The notes under the pieces: generated by a model
Told to the model about the DNA's origin: nothing
Database searches by the model: none
Seen by the model: the letters and a program-made list of their open reading frames with translations, nothing else
Origin: a virus
IMG/VR virus record: IMGVR_UViG_3300012199_000001
Location: 1 to 64,000 of that record
Strand: one strand, 5' to 3'
Length of the DNA stretch: 64,000 bases
Position numbers and translations under genes: made by a program
Shown: positions 49,432 to 56,963 of the stretch, in pieces
Layout of the letters: each line of letters opens with the position of its first letter
How positions within the stretch are numbered: the stretch's first letter is position 1

Positions 49432-49968
49432 TCATAGCAGCCACGCCCAACTCCTCGGCTCGTATTCAGACGCAACGTGAGGATGAAACACACCCTGTTC
49501 GTGCAGGAGCATCATTTCGTAATCAGCACAAACCAGTTCCATCATCTGCACTTCAAAATGATAGCGTGGGTCATCTCTCCTCATCACGCCTTGCAGTTGC
49601 TCATCAGCCCATTGCTTCCAATCTATACGCTCATCGCACATGCGCAGTTCCTTTTGTACCAATGTTACAAACTGCTGATGCCCGTCGCGCGCCTCCTCTT
49701 CCGTCTCATGGCGTTGAAAAACACCAAGTTTGACGTGACCAGGGAGATTGCCGAAAGGATACACCATGCTCTCGCCGTCTATAAAGAGCATGGTCTCATA
49801 GTTGCCAAGTGGCCCGGTATAGCCTGCTTGTTCATCATACATACGCTGAATATGCTTCAGGTTGTCCAGTGTTGTAGTTGAAATAGTGTAATTGTTTCCT
49901 TTAAATCGGAAGGATGTCACGCTCACTGACCCGACGCATTCCGGTGGTATAGACTCAAATGTGTTCAT
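49432..49968 (-). CDS. hypothetical protein, 178 aa
   Basis: MNTFESIPPECVGSVSVTSF begins a mixed alpha/beta protein (NNYTISTTTLDNLKHIQRMY; ETEEEARDGHQQFVTLVQKE). It lies in the late operon between portal and protease and is not a known head gene. Function unknown. Confidence 0.6.
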   Translation of the reverse strand: MNTFESIPPECVGSVSVTSFRFKGNNYTISTTTLDNLKHIQRMYDEQAGYTGPLGNYETMLFIDGESMVYPFGNLPGHVKLGVFQRHETEEEARDGHQQFVTLVQKELRMCDERIDWKQWADEQLQGVMRRDDPRYHFEVQMMELVCADYEMMLLHEQGVFHPHVASEYEPRSWAWLL

Positions 49969-50028
49969 CCGGCTATACTACCACACTTAGGCTCATCCTC
50001 ACTCATAACATTCCCCTCAAAGTCTGTT

Positions 50029-50182
50029 TGGTGAGAGGTGAAGATTCGCACTTCACATGAAATAGTTTGCCTGTGCGTCGGTCAGGTTGCTATTCCTTGC
50101 TTCCGATTGGGTCCGACTGCCTACCCTCAAAGCTTGGTCTCCTCGAAGGAGAAAGCGTCTACCGTTTTCCGCCATCTCTCAC
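50029..50182 (-). other. structured insertion with tRNA-like ends, flanked by direct repeats
   Basis: The minus strand begins GTGAGAGATGGCGG, continues AAAACGGTAGACGC (close to a tRNA-Leu D arm), and ends GTGAAGTGCGAATCTTCAC followed by CTCTCACCA, so GAGAG pairs with CTCTC. The interior has a perfect TCTCCT-tcg-AGGAGA stem and is about 65 nt too long for a tRNA. Flanking copies of GTGTGGTAGTATnGCCG encode CGSIA on both sides. It is either a broken tRNA or an unrelated structured RNA. Confidence 0.3.
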
Positions 50183-50379
50183 ACGGCAATACTACCACAC
50201 TCTGGCTTGTCCTGCACCACTTTTTGACGCATCGCCTCCAACTCTTCCCAGGTCGTCACGTCGATACGCTGGCAGGTTCTGCACTTGATTTCGATGCCAG
50301 CACGACTCAAGACCATGAGCAGGCGATGATCGTACTCGCACTCAATACGTTGTGCGTTGGCTCCTACGGATTTTCTCAT
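50179..50379 (-). CDS. Com-like zinc-ribbon protein
   Basis: The ATG at 50379 follows GAGGAGAGC. The 66-residue product has IECEYDHRLLMVLSRAGIEI then KCRTCQRIDVTTW, the layout of Com-type proteins (zinc-ribbon translational activators of phage Mu relatives), although the first pair keeps only one Cys. The C-terminus ECGSIAV is repeated as KCGSIAG 200 bp further on, beyond a structured insertion. Confidence 0.6.
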   Translation of the reverse strand: MRKSVGANAQRIECEYDHRLLMVLSRAGIEIKCRTCQRIDVTTWEELEAMRQKVVQDKPECGSIAV

Positions 50380-50389
50380 GCTCTCCTCA

Positions 50390-50620
50390 TTAATTTTTCC
50401 ATCGGTCGCACACTGTCTCGTAGCCTCTATGCGACACAGGTATACTTGTACGGCACGTCCCTTTTGACGTATAGAGAATGCATTCGTTTGTGTAGTAGGT
50501 ATAGGGCTGCTGGTGGAACTGGAGGCAATTCTTTGCAAACCAGACTTGATACCAGATAGCACCTACCACAATCGTAAGGACGATAGCCACTACACCAGCA
50601 ATCATCAGATATGTTTTCAA
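50390..50620 (-). CDS. small membrane-anchored Cys protein, 76 aa
   Basis: A TTG start follows GAGGGATGAA. An N-terminal membrane helix (MIAGVVAIVLTIVVGAIWYQ) is followed by an outside-facing domain with four cysteines (NCLQFHQQPYTYYTNEC, GTC, VC), which could form disulphides. Role unknown; it lies between the portal and Com-like genes. Confidence 0.55.
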   Translation of the reverse strand: MKTYLMIAGVVAIVLTIVVGAIWYQVWFAKNCLQFHQQPYTYYTNECILYTSKGTCRTSIPVSHRGYETVCDRWKN

Positions 50621-50631
50621 TTCATCCCTCG

Positions 50632-52776
50632 CTAGACTGCATTCTCACTCCCTAAAAAAAGCGTGTCCCTTTCTTTTGCCCGGTCGAACACGACACGCAC
50701 ATCACCTATCGTGCGACACTCTTCTAGCTCACGAGCAATGCGAGCATGCATATCCGCTGGAATGAGCGTGGAGGTGAACACGCGTACCGGTCGCTCTGCT
50801 TTTACGTCATGGACAGCACATGACCGCCATCGATTGAGTTCGAGGACGATATCGCGTGGCGTCGTGCCTGGACTCTCTGTTTGTACTTCAGCTTGATCTC
50901 TTGCCTGCGCTTGCTTTTCGATGAGATGTAAAATCTCTGCGAGAGTATAGCGCCGCTCACCCGCTTGGCTCGTATTCCCCTGCGCTTGCTCCCCATGCTC
51001 TGCTGCTGTCGGATTTGTTTTCGCCTGTTGTGCTTCAATGTCATCGTCTGGTAGTTCCTCCTCAAAATCAGCACTCTGTGCTGATCGTTGCATCTGCTGT
51101 ACGACTTGTGGCCGCAGGTTCTCGGCACGATCCAACCGTGTGAGGATCTCCTGCACCTGTGCCATGAGGCGAGCAACGGCAGGACTCTCTTTCTCACCTT
51201 CGCTTTTACCACCGCTGGCTTCCTCTGGTGGTGCGTCACTACCTGCTACTGGTTGCTGTAGTTGCGGATTAGCAGCCATGTCAAACCCGGCCAGTTTCGC
51301 GGCATTTTGCGCGTCTCGCATGGCTGGATTAGCCATATCGTCGAGAAAGACCGGACCGTCCTTGCCCATGAAGACGCGCCCGATGTACGGGGCATCCGGT
51401 TCCTCTGGAAGTTTCAGCAACTTGGCGGCATTGGTGAGGCCGAGGATACCCGCCCCCACAAGTTGCGTATAGGTTGCAGCTTGTGCTTGTGTATCTTCGT
51501 TTTCCTCGTAGCCCTTAAAAGACACAATGAAACGCTTCTCACCAAAATACTTCTGCAAGATCATGGTAAACAGACGTGCATAGCGCTTCATGAGTGGACC
51601 CATCGCGCGCCGGTACACAACATTCTCCTGACTGTCACCAGTAGAGCGGTTCACATCATCGGTAAAGGCAAGTTCCGCCATAGTCAGGCCATGACAGGCT
51701 GCGGCAACATTCAAGACGAACTGATCAAGCTCCATGTGAATGTCGTCAGAGTCCGTGACCGCCTTATACTCGAAGCCGCGCGGCAAGACCTTCAGACGAG
51801 CGCGCAGTTCATCGTTGCCAGCCATCACGTTGTTGAGTTGCATCTCCCAGGCTTCAATCTCCTCTTGTGACCACTGCACATCCATCGTCGGCGAAATAAA
51901 GCCGGGTGGCAGCGTGCCATCGGTGAAATGTGCCAGATCCTTCGTCTGTTTTCGGAGCGCCACATTGATGTTGAGGATAATGCGCTCAGTACGTGAGCGG
52001 CCATACACACTATCAGTTCGCTCCGTCTCTTTGATGTAGATCAGGTCATCGGAGGTAAGCAGGCAGGCAGGCACACCATGCACAAATTGCTCGTAAGCCG
52101 GGAATGGTGCTTGTGGCTTGCGTCCACGATCATCAACAAGCGGCTTCACCATTTGGGCGTCGATCAGATCCAGGCTGTAGAGGCGTCCAGCCCTATCCTT
52201 GCGTGGATAGATAGCAACCGCATCGATCTCCAGTTGATCTTTCACGGCCATCTGTATCCAGGAATGCAAGTCATGATCTCGGTCAGGGTAAGCGAAGAAC
52301 TCTTTGTAGGTTTCGATGTCATCCTCATACATCGAAATATCCCCATCCTCTCCAATGAGGCTAGGGATCGGGGTAATATCTAGCTCTAGTTGCGAGATAT
52401 AATCAAACCAGACCTGCTGGCACATCTGAATGCCGTAGTACATCGTGGAGAGCGCCCGTAAATCCGCAAAGCTGTATATTTCCGTAGAACGTGGCAACTG
52501 CCCGATATTGTACCCAACGGTGTAATCATATACGCGAGGTCCCGATTTTGGCACAAGTCCGGGGACTGGCCTAAGCGGAGCACCAGGGGAGTACATGGCA
52601 TCCTGATTTGCTTGCGGACCCATGTTCTGATACATGGCCTGAATCACTTTGTCATTGATTGGAGTGAAGTTCGTCGCGCCTTCCTTAATATGTGGAACCC
52701 TTGCGGCACGTTGCTCTTGCGGCATATTCTGCGTTATCACACTCTTCGATTGCGAACGTCTACGGCGTCTGCTCAT
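50632..52776 (-). CDS. portal protein
   Basis: The ATG at 52776 follows AAGGTGGATATG. The 714-residue product has the portal core: DRDHDLHSWIQMAVKDQLEI, DDLIYIKETERTDSVYGRSR, WSQEEIEAWEMQLNNVMAGN and ELAFTDDVNRSTGDSQENVV. It forms the dodecameric ring at one capsid vertex through which DNA is packaged. The C-terminal 200 residues are low-complexity and charged. It lies, as usual, downstream of the terminase. Confidence 0.9.
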   Translation of the reverse strand: MSRRRRRSQSKSVITQNMPQEQRAARVPHIKEGATNFTPINDKVIQAMYQNMGPQANQDAMYSPGAPLRPVPGLVPKSGPRVYDYTVGYNIGQLPRSTEIYSFADLRALSTMYYGIQMCQQVWFDYISQLELDITPIPSLIGEDGDISMYEDDIETYKEFFAYPDRDHDLHSWIQMAVKDQLEIDAVAIYPRKDRAGRLYSLDLIDAQMVKPLVDDRGRKPQAPFPAYEQFVHGVPACLLTSDDLIYIKETERTDSVYGRSRTERIILNINVALRKQTKDLAHFTDGTLPPGFISPTMDVQWSQEEIEAWEMQLNNVMAGNDELRARLKVLPRGFEYKAVTDSDDIHMELDQFVLNVAAACHGLTMAELAFTDDVNRSTGDSQENVVYRRAMGPLMKRYARLFTMILQKYFGEKRFIVSFKGYEENEDTQAQAATYTQLVGAGILGLTNAAKLLKLPEEPDAPYIGRVFMGKDGPVFLDDMANPAMRDAQNAAKLAGFDMAANPQLQQPVAGSDAPPEEASGGKSEGEKESPAVARLMAQVQEILTRLDRAENLRPQVVQQMQRSAQSADFEEELPDDDIEAQQAKTNPTAAEHGEQAQGNTSQAGERRYTLAEILHLIEKQAQARDQAEVQTESPGTTPRDIVLELNRWRSCAVHDVKAERPVRVFTSTLIPADMHARIARELEECRTIGDVRVVFDRAKERDTLFLGSENAV

Positions 52777-53048
52777 CATATCCACCTTATCTGATTATTC
52801 TCAACAAAGTAGTGGGCAGCGCATGGGGTTGCAATGCTACCGAAGCAGCGCAATGATGGAGAGAGGGTGATGGTGCCATCTGCGTTTTCTGTGACCTCGT
52901 GATTGATAAGGCTTGCCTTCCCGCCACATGCAGGGCAGGCAATATACCATGTGGTCTCGGTCGGGAATGGGCGTCCCACTTCACCGGGCTTGTACGCCAT
53001 AAGGCTTCTATCGTCGCGTATGACTGTGACTTGTGTGAGTCTATCCAT
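52776..53048 (-). CDS. zinc-ribbon-like hypothetical protein
   Basis: The 90-residue product has YIACPACGGKASLI and, later, LRCFGSIATPCAAHYFV, a CxxC...C...CxxH arrangement for zinc. It overlaps the portal start by one base and the upstream stop by one base. Unknown function; small zinc proteins of this kind often sit near the terminase. Confidence 0.6.
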   Translation of the reverse strand: MDRLTQVTVIRDDRSLMAYKPGEVGRPFPTETTWYIACPACGGKASLINHEVTENADGTITLSPSLRCFGSIATPCAAHYFVENNQIRWI

Positions 53049-53329
53049 CAGCGGTACTCCGGTCTGTGAGCATAGATGTCAGGTGAAAGATGTGTATCTG
53101 CATCGACAATAGAGACAGCGTATGCCGCTCGCTTATCCACTTCTTCTTGAGACACAATGACGAGCGGTGTCTGATCAAGTCTGCATATCCTGTTCATCGC
53201 TTCGTCAAGTTTCTGTTGAGCCGCCAGGAGGCCGATTGCCTCAACATAGTGGTTCCATGCAATCTTGTATTCCGCTACGGCACGCTCATAGCGTTGTAAG
53301 GCTTGCTCAAACACTTCTTCAGGATACAT
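53048..53329 (-). CDS. hypothetical protein, 93 aa
   Basis: The ATG at 53329 follows AAGGAGGCG. MYPEEVFEQALQRYERAVAE opens a helical protein; the end is acidic (VSIVDADTHLSPDIYAHRPE). It overlaps the upstream gene by 11 bp. No family recognised. Confidence 0.55.
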   Translation of the reverse strand: MYPEEVFEQALQRYERAVAEYKIAWNHYVEAIGLLAAQQKLDEAMNRICRLDQTPLVIVSQEEVDKRAAYAVSIVDADTHLSPDIYAHRPEYR

Positions 53330-53801
53330 CTGATTGCGCCTCCTTGTGATAGAGAAACAGCATCGTTCCCTGTGGAAGTCTCTCACCACGGATATAGCTC
53401 GTCTCTTTCATGTGAGTCTCTGACCAGTATTGATGATTGTAGGCACTTAAAAGGATAGTGCCTGCAAATTCTCCAGGAGCATGACATCCCCAACAGCGGT
53501 TACGAAAAGAGATAGCAAAGAGACACGCGCGCAAATCATCACTATTCAGGAGCAGATAGTCAGGAACAATCCTTTGCTGCTCCCAAAACTCGACAAGAAT
53601 GGATTGAATGCCTCGCAGACTCACAACCTGCCATCCAGTCTTTTTATCAGTCTCCGTTGGCAGGGGATACGTAGCAGATTCAAACTGCGCAATAGTCTCA
53701 TCAGAGAGAGAATGATAATAGTCGGCATACTTCCCATTGAGCCACGCAAAGAAATCTTCTAATTCCGTATCACTATAGGTCTTCAGGTTGAGTGTGCTCA
53801 T
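53319..53801 (-). CDS. hypothetical protein, 160 aa
   Basis: The start is the ATG of an ATGA overlap at 53801, after GGAGATGGGC. MSTLNLKTYSDTELEDFFAW begins an alpha/beta protein with RNRCWGCHAPGEFAG in the middle. It is part of the small-gene run between terminase and portal. No family recognised. Confidence 0.55.
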   Translation of the reverse strand: MSTLNLKTYSDTELEDFFAWLNGKYADYYHSLSDETIAQFESATYPLPTETDKKTGWQVVSLRGIQSILVEFWEQQRIVPDYLLLNSDDLRACLFAISFRNRCWGCHAPGEFAGTILLSAYNHQYWSETHMKETSYIRGERLPQGTMLFLYHKEAQSDVS

Positions 53802-54043
53802 GCCCATCTCCGTTCATAATCACCACCAGACATTTTCTCGCGCCACTTCTTACCAAATGCAATCCCAACAATACCGGCCTCATCTGCTGCCATCCCTTTT
53901 ACCAATGTCAGTACGGGTATGGTGATCTGCTTGCCACATCCCATGCACTGATAGCAGTGATCGCCTGACAAACTATCGCTCCATGATGCAAGCTTCGGAT
54001 GGTTGCAGGCCTCTTCTGTTGTTGCCAAATCTCTCATGTTCAT
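53798..54043 (-). CDS. small zinc protein, 81 aa
   Basis: The ATG at 54043 overlaps the terminase stop (TGATG). ACNHPK and HCYQCMGCGKQ form a likely zinc site, followed by a small alpha/beta part (GMAADEAGIVGIAFGKKWRE). Position right after TerL suggests a packaging accessory protein, without direct evidence. Confidence 0.55.
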   Translation of the reverse strand: MNMRDLATTEEACNHPKLASWSDSLSGDHCYQCMGCGKQITIPVLTLVKGMAADEAGIVGIAFGKKWREKMSGGDYERRWA

Positions 54044-55866
54044 CACCAGAACCACTCGTTGCGTTGCTTCTGTATTTTTTCTTTTGCCGTTTCCTTGGCT
54101 GTCTGTCTGTCCGTTAGATCGGCCACAAGCGCCTGCATGCTGATACCAGCAGAAACCTCATCTGCCGCCATGCTACAGCCATCAACAATATCATCGTGCC
54201 CTCCCAGTGGAAATGTGAGCAACTCGGGCTCAACCGTGGCAAGATATGGATCACCTTGCCTGAAAAAGAACTTTCCATTCTCCATCCAGATCGCAGGGGT
54301 CGTGGCTCGTGCCACCTTGTCCTTCACCGGTTTGTACTCACGTACTGGAATAGATACACGCGATGGATCTACCCCAGGCTGTCCCACAATTTTGCAGTAG
54401 CCCTGCTTTTCCACGGCAAATTTGAAGAAGCCCGCATCACCTAGTACCTGCACCACATACCGATCAGGACCATAATAAGTAATATAGTTGTGCGTAAAGT
54501 CATCACGCACAACAAATGCTTCAACACCGGGCAATTGACGAAGTGTGCTATCCAATGCTTCAGGACTGGCTACCTCAACGATAAAATCAGTGAGATTCTT
54601 TGGCTCATTTTTGAGCTCCTGGATAAGTGCAAGCTGATAACCCACTGACTCCACTTTTAAGAAGCGTGGTTTCAGGCGATGGTAGAGCAGGCGTAAGATT
54701 TTCTGCTGCTGTGGGTTGTCCAGATGATCTCTGATTTGCTCAATGAGCAACAAATCATTCTGTGGAGTTACGTCATAGGTCTGGATAACGGTATAGTCGG
54801 CTGTTTGCTTCAATGAGATAGCCAGGTCAACGACGGTGAAGCGCCAGCAGTCAGATTTCAGGATGGAACACGTGCCCTGAGCCGTCTCTAGTAGATAGGC
54901 TTCTGGTGTCTCCGTAAAATAGCGAAACCACTGCTTTTTGAAAATGGCCCCGCCAGCAGGCACAGGCGATTGCTGGTACTGCGATGCATAGCCAATAGAT
55001 CCGAGATCGCGCTTCAATCCATCAAGTGTTGATTTACTAAATCGTTCAGGCCAAAGAAGTTCTCCTTCAACTGTCCTGGGGTCACTCCATCCAATCGAGG
55101 TAAAACACTTTCTTGAAGGATCGTATTCAGCGGGTAGGTCAAGATGCACCCAGTCAGGACGTTCTCGCAGAATATAGCCACATACGTCTTTTTCGTGGAT
55201 ACGCTGACCTACAACTGCCATTGCATCCTTCTCAGCATTATTGAGTCGGTTTGACCACACCTCGCGAAACCACAAAACCGCCGTTTCACGCTGCACATCG
55301 CTGTGAGCATCATCTGCTGAGTGAGCATCATCTATGACCAGTTTTGAGCCACCGTCACCAGTGGCTGATCCTGCAACAGATAAGGCGAGCTGGAAACCTT
55401 TCTTGTCATTCTCAAAAAGACTTTTCATCTTCTGATCGGAGGCAAGGCGGAATACATGTCCATACCTCCTCTGAAACCAGGGGTCCATGATGAGGTTGCG
55501 CCGCCGCCGATTATCACGCATGGCTAAACTTTGCTTGTAAGATGCACACAAAAACTGATCTTCTGGAAGAGTAATCCAGTCCCATACAGGCCAAACAACA
55601 GAAATCGTGGTGCTTTTTGTGTGTCGTGGGGGAATGGTTATCACGATTTTGCGTATCTGTCCCGATGTAACCGCCTGCATGTGTTCGCAGATAGCTCCAA
55701 GACACCAGCCATCAACAAATGGCACACCTGGCTCAACAAGATGCCATACATCTTTGAGAAACTGCTTGAGAGAGCGTTTCCCTAAGTCGGCACTGGCAAT
55801 ACCTTGCTCATATTCGAGTCGCACCAATCGTTTGAGGCGTTCAGGATTATCAAGAATGGTCGCCAT
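54043..55866 (-). CDS. terL: terminase large subunit
   Basis: The 607-residue ATPase-nuclease has Walker A PPRHTKST (79-86), Walker B KLVIDD (175-180), the coupling region DAMAVVGQRIHEKDVCGYIL, and a C-terminal RNase H-like nuclease with Asp in FTVVDLAIS and GGHDDIVDG near residue 578. It cuts concatemers and drives DNA into the prohead. It overlaps TerS by 17 bp. Spacing of the domains and length are normal for the family. Confidence 0.92.
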   Translation of the reverse strand: MATILDNPERLKRLVRLEYEQGIASADLGKRSLKQFLKDVWHLVEPGVPFVDGWCLGAICEHMQAVTSGQIRKIVITIPPRHTKSTTISVVWPVWDWITLPEDQFLCASYKQSLAMRDNRRRRNLIMDPWFQRRYGHVFRLASDQKMKSLFENDKKGFQLALSVAGSATGDGGSKLVIDDAHSADDAHSDVQRETAVLWFREVWSNRLNNAEKDAMAVVGQRIHEKDVCGYILRERPDWVHLDLPAEYDPSRKCFTSIGWSDPRTVEGELLWPERFSKSTLDGLKRDLGSIGYASQYQQSPVPAGGAIFKKQWFRYFTETPEAYLLETAQGTCSILKSDCWRFTVVDLAISLKQTADYTVIQTYDVTPQNDLLLIEQIRDHLDNPQQQKILRLLYHRLKPRFLKVESVGYQLALIQELKNEPKNLTDFIVEVASPEALDSTLRQLPGVEAFVVRDDFTHNYITYYGPDRYVVQVLGDAGFFKFAVEKQGYCKIVGQPGVDPSRVSIPVREYKPVKDKVARATTPAIWMENGKFFFRQGDPYLATVEPELLTFPLGGHDDIVDGCSMAADEVSAGISMQALVADLTDRQTAKETAKEKIQKQRNEWFW

Positions 55867-56428
55867 CTTGCTCCTTTCGCTCCTTCAACTGTGCAGCTAA
55901 CCCCACGACCAATTGCAAGTCCTCTTCAGAGAGATCTTCTGTATCTCTCTTCATCTCAATAGGTCCACCGTCTTTTCCTGTCACGGCTATTTGCTCAGTA
56001 GAAGCACCACGCGCCACACGCTCTAGATCTGTTGATAATTTGAGCAATTGGACAGCAGCCACCGACCCAAAGGCTTTTGCCTCAATGAGTGCCTTGATCT
56101 GTTCTATTGCACGCACCTGCTGAGTTACCCCTATTTGTGCATGACGCTCGTTCATAGCTTCGAGAGCTTTAGCACGCTTCTTGCGCTCCCTTTCAGCCTG
56201 TGCTTTGTCTCGCTCGATAACCCTCTCCTGCCAGCGGTGCTCAGTTGACCACTTTTTGAGACGCGAGAGAAGAGTTGCCTCAGTTGGTATGAGTTTAGTA
56301 CTGCCCTGGCTGTTCTGCTGTGCTGTGATCTCCCGGTGCATCGTTTGAGCAAGCAGCGCTAAGGTGCGATCTTCATGAAGATCGTAGTACCGCTCGAAGG
56401 CCAAAGATGCTTCAGGAGTCTCACGCAT
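55850..56428 (-). CDS. terS: terminase small subunit
   Basis: The ATG at 56428 follows AAGGAGGGAGCGC. The 192-residue product starts METP-like (MRETPEASLAFERYYDLHED), has a helix-turn-helix-like region (EATLLSRLKKWSTEHRWQER), then a long basic coiled coil (RDKAQAERERKKRAKALEAM). This matches small terminases of the 'phBC6A51/KilA' style with a C-terminal coil, and it lies directly upstream of TerL. Confidence 0.75.
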   Translation of the reverse strand: MRETPEASLAFERYYDLHEDRTLALLAQTMHREITAQQNSQGSTKLIPTEATLLSRLKKWSTEHRWQERVIERDKAQAERERKKRAKALEAMNERHAQIGVTQQVRAIEQIKALIEAKAFGSVAAVQLLKLSTDLERVARGASTEQIAVTGKDGGPIEMKRDTEDLSEEDLQLVVGLAAQLKERKEQDGDHS

Positions 56429-56963
56429 GCGCTCCCTCCTTTCCGTCATGCAAACGCTGAACCGTCTCGCGTGCCCTCCCCTTACGAGGTCCGATGATCG
56501 AGAATATTCTCGCCAAATCACACGGCGTGTTGGCGTAGGGATCGCTATAGGCTTCAGGAAGAATCACACCAGACTGCTGTAAATAGCGTGTGGCAAAATC
56601 GCTACAGTCCCACCTTCCCTTAACGCCCCATCTCAATTTGTTGTTTGGATTTAGAAACTTGATTATTTGGAAGATCACATCCGACCATCCATACTTCCTT
56701 CCTCGCTGCTGCATAGCCCACAACAGCCCATGTAAAACATTCGACCCGGTGGTATAGGGCGCGATATCGATGGCAACATACGTGTCTGGATCAAGCGGCA
56801 GAGGGTGAAGCGCAATCCCATCGAGACGAGCGCCAATCATATGCTCATCGTCCAGTGCTATCTCAACGTGCACATAAGGCCCATGCGTCACGAAACTGAT
56901 GAGTCGATCCCACCAGGAGCCAGTGGAGTAGAACAGCAGGATATTCCCGCGCAGATCAGGCAT
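56421..56963 (-). CDS. permuted papain-like (NlpC/YiiX type) hydrolase
   Basis: The ATG at 56963 follows GGAGGTGGTGC. GDILLFYSTG-like N-terminus (MPDLRGNILLFYSTGSWWDR) leads to THGPYVHVEIALDDEHMIGA with a catalytic His. The Cys comes later in GRWDCSDFATRYLQQSG. His-before-Cys order marks the circularly permuted NlpC/P60-like fold (YiiX group), which acts on peptides or lipids. It has 180 residues and no signal peptide. A role next to terminase is unclear. Confidence 0.7.
   Translation of the reverse strand: MPDLRGNILLFYSTGSWWDRLISFVTHGPYVHVEIALDDEHMIGARLDGIALHPLPLDPDTYVAIDIAPYTTGSNVLHGLLWAMQQRGRKYGWSDVIFQIIKFLNPNNKLRWGVKGRWDCSDFATRYLQQSGVILPEAYSDPYANTPCDLARIFSIIGPRKGRARETVQRLHDGKEGAHA

Noticed and set aside
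50029-50182. Normal tRNA-Leu gene
   Set aside because: The D-arm and 3' end look right, but the element is about 150 nt, the acceptor has a mismatch and no standard anticodon arm fits, so it is listed only as a structured insertion.
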